8,324 bases of DNA from contig QMNM01000047.1 of NCBI GenBank assembly GCA_003647765.1, positions 1 through 8,324 of the forward strand, given 5' to 3'. Positions 6,022 through 8,324 of this stretch are shown piece after piece (the first letter of the stretch is position 1; every line of letters begins with the position of its first letter). Origin of the DNA: Candidatus Cloacimonadota bacterium (GTDB lineage Bacteria; Cloacimonadota; Cloacimonadia; JGIOTU-2; B8-G9). A program made the position numbers and the translations under genes. The notes below the pieces were generated by a model. That model saw only the letters and a program-made list of their open reading frames with translations, had not been told where the DNA came from and did no database searches.

Positions 6022-6177
6022 TCAAGAAGACAAGAATTCAAGAAAACAAGAAGACAAGAAGACAAGAAAACAAGAAGACAAGAATTCAAGAAGACAAGAT
6101 ATAGAATGACATTTCAAGATTCTGATATCTTTTTGTGTCTTTACCTGAAATTTTGTGGCTAACAAGAAATCAAGAAG
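6022..6177. repeat. Octamer tandem array interrupted by a degenerate word
   Basis: Ten consecutive octamers fit (T/A)CAAGAA(G/A/T) at 6022-6101, the last one degenerate (ACAAGATA). Two more follow at 6162-6177. The strand is purine-rich apart from the C. Between the blocks, 6121-6161 is a copy of the TCTGATAT...TTTTGTGGCTAA word also seen before tRNA-Ala at 5873-5916. No ORF runs through the array. Slippage could change its length. Confidence 0.75.
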
Positions 6178-6240
6178 ACAATACCAAAGTCGTTAATAAA
6201 TTCCTCACAATTTAATCCAATCAATCATCATTATCATCCA

Positions 6241-6246
6241 AAAGGA
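6241..6246 (+). promoter_or_regulatory. Ribosome binding site of the C25-family gene
   Basis: AAAGGA lies 6 nt before the ATG at 6253. The frame is open back to TAA at 6160 but holds no ATG, GTG or TTG, so this start is the only supported one. Confidence 0.7.
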
Positions 6247-6252
6247 ATACAA

Positions 6253-8324
6253 ATGAAAAGCAAACTAATTATTCATTTATTTTTACTTTTATCAACATCT
6301 CTATTTGCAAAAGGGCTGAATTTGGCATCTAATAAAAATGGTCTGAAAATAACAGGAAGCTTTGAAATCCAGAATTTTATTCCCAGAAAAATCGCAGGAG
6401 TGGAATATACACAATTAAAAATCTCTGGCTGTAGAAATGGAGGGAAAATCGGCGAACCAGAAACACCTGTATATAGTAAATTGGTGAGTTTGCCAGAAAT
6501 AGGAAATTATGTCCTCAAAACTCTTAACTACAACTTTGACGAAATTACTCTTGATAAAAAAATTGTCCCTGTTGGCTGGGAAGATAACAAACACCCGAAG
6601 AATGACTATTACAGTAAAAATGACTGGTTTCCAAAAAAGATTGTAAAAGTCGGCAGACCTAACATTATGCGAGGATATAGGTTTTCACAAATTTCTATTG
6701 CAGCTGTGCAATATAATCCTGCACAGAATAAATTAAGAATTCTCAAAGATATTGATGCAGAATTTGAATACGACTATTCTAAAAATGAAAATCCAATGAT
6801 AAAAGACAGTCCTGCTTTTTCTCAATCATTTTCCAACATTGCTAAAGCCAATATTTATGGAATAGAAGAACCCAAGAGTATAGAAAATGGAATCTATCTA
6901 TTTATCGCACCTGATAATGACCTAATCTTAAATAGCTTACAACCGCTTTTGAGATGGAAAGAAAAATTGGGATACAAAACAAAACTTGCCACCTTATCTG
7001 AAACTGGCTCTACTAATACTGAAATTCGCGATTATCTGCAAAATGCTTATAACAATTGGGAAATTCCACCTGAATATGTTGTTTTAGTAGGCGATGTTAC
7101 AGGCAATTTCGTTATTCCTGCTTTTTATGTAGAAGGCGGACAATTTTCTCAATGGGATGTAACTGACCATTCTTATACATTGTTAGATGGTGATGACTAC
7201 TTCCCTGATATTATGATTGGCAGAATATCTGTGCAAAACCAAACACAGTTGATGACAGTTGTTAATAAAATCATAAAATACGAGAGTGCTTATTATTCAG
7301 GCGATTGGATTAAAAGAGCATTGATGATAAGTTTTATTTATGATGATTCTTGGTGGCAGATGTATTCACATAGAGAAACGAAAATGGCAGTAAGGGAGAA
7401 ATTATTGGATTTTGGCTATGCACAAGTAGATACTTTTATCTATCCATACCAGACAGGACAGACACAACTAGCAAATATGATTAATGAAGGTTATTCATTT
7501 GTTAATTTTAGAGGATGTGGCAGTTACGACTATTGGAGCTCTTGGTGGGGTTATATCTTTTTTGATATTGATAATATTAATGATTTAACTAATAGCTTTA
7601 TGCTTCCGATGATTACAAGCATTACCTGTGCTGGCGGTGCTTTTGACAATGAGAATTTTCCCTCCTGCTTTGGCGAAACCTGGCTTATTGCTGGTTCACC
7701 ATCAACCCCAAAAGGAGCAATCGGCTTTATCGGTCCAAGTGAACTTGATACGCAAACAGGATGGAATAATTGTAATGATATTGGCATATATCAGGGGATA
7801 ACACAGGAAAATCTATATCGTTGTGGAGAAATGCTTTTGCGTGGAAAAATGGAACTCTACATAAACTATCCATACTGCCACGATTGGGGCGGTCCAGAGG
7901 ACTCTGACCAATTCTATTTCTATGTGTATAATCTACTTGGCGACCCAGGACTCGCTGTCTGGACTGATATTCCAAAAGAAATTGATTTATCATTCAACAA
8001 GGAAATCCTGCAAGGCGAAAATTATCTACAAGTTGAAATTATCACTGATGAAACTGACATATCCGATTTTACCATTGCCATTACAAATGACGATAGTTTA
8101 ATCACAACTGGAATTACAAATGAAAATGGGACAGCAAATATACCTGTAAATTTACCAATTGGTAATTATTTGCTCACTGCATCCAAATATGGATTTATAC
8201 CAAAAACAGATACTTTGACTGTTATGGATGGCGATATTATCAGTTTATACGACTATTCATTTACAAATGATATAATTTCTGGACAGTCAGTAAATTTAAA
8301 TGCTACATTAAAAAATATAGGAAA
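6253..8324 (+). CDS. Secreted C25 (gingipain-like) family protein with altered His motif (C-terminus off the window)
   Basis: Open for 690 codons to the right edge. Residues 1-19 form a signal peptide ending SLFA, so export is expected. About 30-200 resembles the C25 propeptide, including GEPETPVY. About 214-570 resembles the C25 catalytic domain: DGDDYFPDIMIGRIS, VNFRGCGS around Cys422, SITCAGG with the probable nucleophile Cys459, and LLGDPGL near 562-568. By family knowledge, C25 enzymes are clan CD cysteine peptidases whose catalytic His lies in a GHG motif. Here the aligned residue is Cys422, so activity is doubtful. About 575-665 looks like an Ig-like/CarboxypepD-regulatory beta domain, and a CARDB-like domain seems to begin near 668. 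Any C-terminal sorting signal is outside the window. The gene stands alone downstream of a tRNA and a tandem array. Confidence 0.88.
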   Translation, partial: MKSKLIIHLFLLLSTSLFAKGLNLASNKNGLKITGSFEIQNFIPRKIAGVEYTQLKISGCRNGGKIGEPETPVYSKLVSLPEIGNYVLKTLNYNFDEITLDKKIVPVGWEDNKHPKNDYYSKNDWFPKKIVKVGRPNIMRGYRFSQISIAAVQYNPAQNKLRILKDIDAEFEYDYSKNENPMIKDSPAFSQSFSNIAKANIYGIEEPKSIENGIYLFIAPDNDLILNSLQPLLRWKEKLGYKTKLATLSETGSTNTEIRDYLQNAYNNWEIPPEYVVLVGDVTGNFVIPAFYVEGGQFSQWDVTDHSYTLLDGDDYFPDIMIGRISVQNQTQLMTVVNKIIKYESAYYSGDWIKRALMISFIYDDSWWQMYSHRETKMAVREKLLDFGYAQVDTFIYPYQTGQTQLANMINEGYSFVNFRGCGSYDYWSSWWGYIFFDIDNINDLTNSFMLPMITSITCAGGAFDNENFPSCFGETWLIAGSPSTPKGAIGFIGPSELDTQTGWNNCNDIGIYQGITQENLYRCGEMLLRGKMELYINYPYCHDWGGPEDSDQFYFYVYNLLGDPGLAVWTDIPKEIDLSFNKEILQGENYLQVEIITDETDISDFTIAITNDDSLITTGITNENGTANIPVNLPIGNYLLTASKYGFIPKTDTLTVMDGDIISLYDYSFTNDIISGQSVNLNATLKNIG

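Noticed and set aside
7551-7993. Two overlapping minus-strand ORFs of 78 and 88 codons
   Set aside because: They are antisense to the conserved C25 domain, have no recognisable motifs, and overlap each other in different frames.

Overview
The window is a strongly AT-rich bacterial segment. An edge-truncated gene sits at each end, with a gene-poor, repeat-rich middle between them. Two gene types suggest the FCB superphylum, for example a Cloacimonadota-like lineage. One is a very long fusion of a Ser/Thr-kinase-like domain, a helical region, a GAF domain and a sigma-54 activator. The other is a secreted C25 (gingipain-like) peptidase followed by Ig-like domains. This placement rests on family knowledge only and is tentative.

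Layout. 1-3325 (minus) is the sigma-54 activator fusion, open through the left edge. 3326-4098 is non-coding and holds nested palindromic and insertion structures. 4099-4175 is tRNA-Arg(ACG). 4281-4416 is the first copy of a repeat made of a REP-like hairpin plus a long-loop stem. 4667-5539 is a solitary beta-class DNA methyltransferase. 5583-5783 holds the second repeat copy, completed by an inverted hairpin. 5933-6008 is tRNA-Ala(GGC). 6022-6177 is an octamer tandem array interrupted by a degenerate word. 6253-8324 is the C25-family protein, open through the right edge.

The genes do not form an operon: the regulator points left and everything else points right. The best candidates for something undescribed are structural. 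(1) A roughly 287-bp MITE-like element with imperfect terminal inverted repeats and a 10-bp target duplication appears to have split the arms of an older hairpin, and it carries a BIME-like hairpin pair. (2) A 136-bp repeat occurs in two direct copies exactly 1302 bp apart around the methyltransferase gene, which itself lies between two tRNA genes. (3) Both edge proteins have altered catalytic motifs. The kinase-like domain has HFDLKPEH and DWS in place of HRDLKPEN and DFG. The C25 domain has GCGS where the family normally has the catalytic His of GHG.
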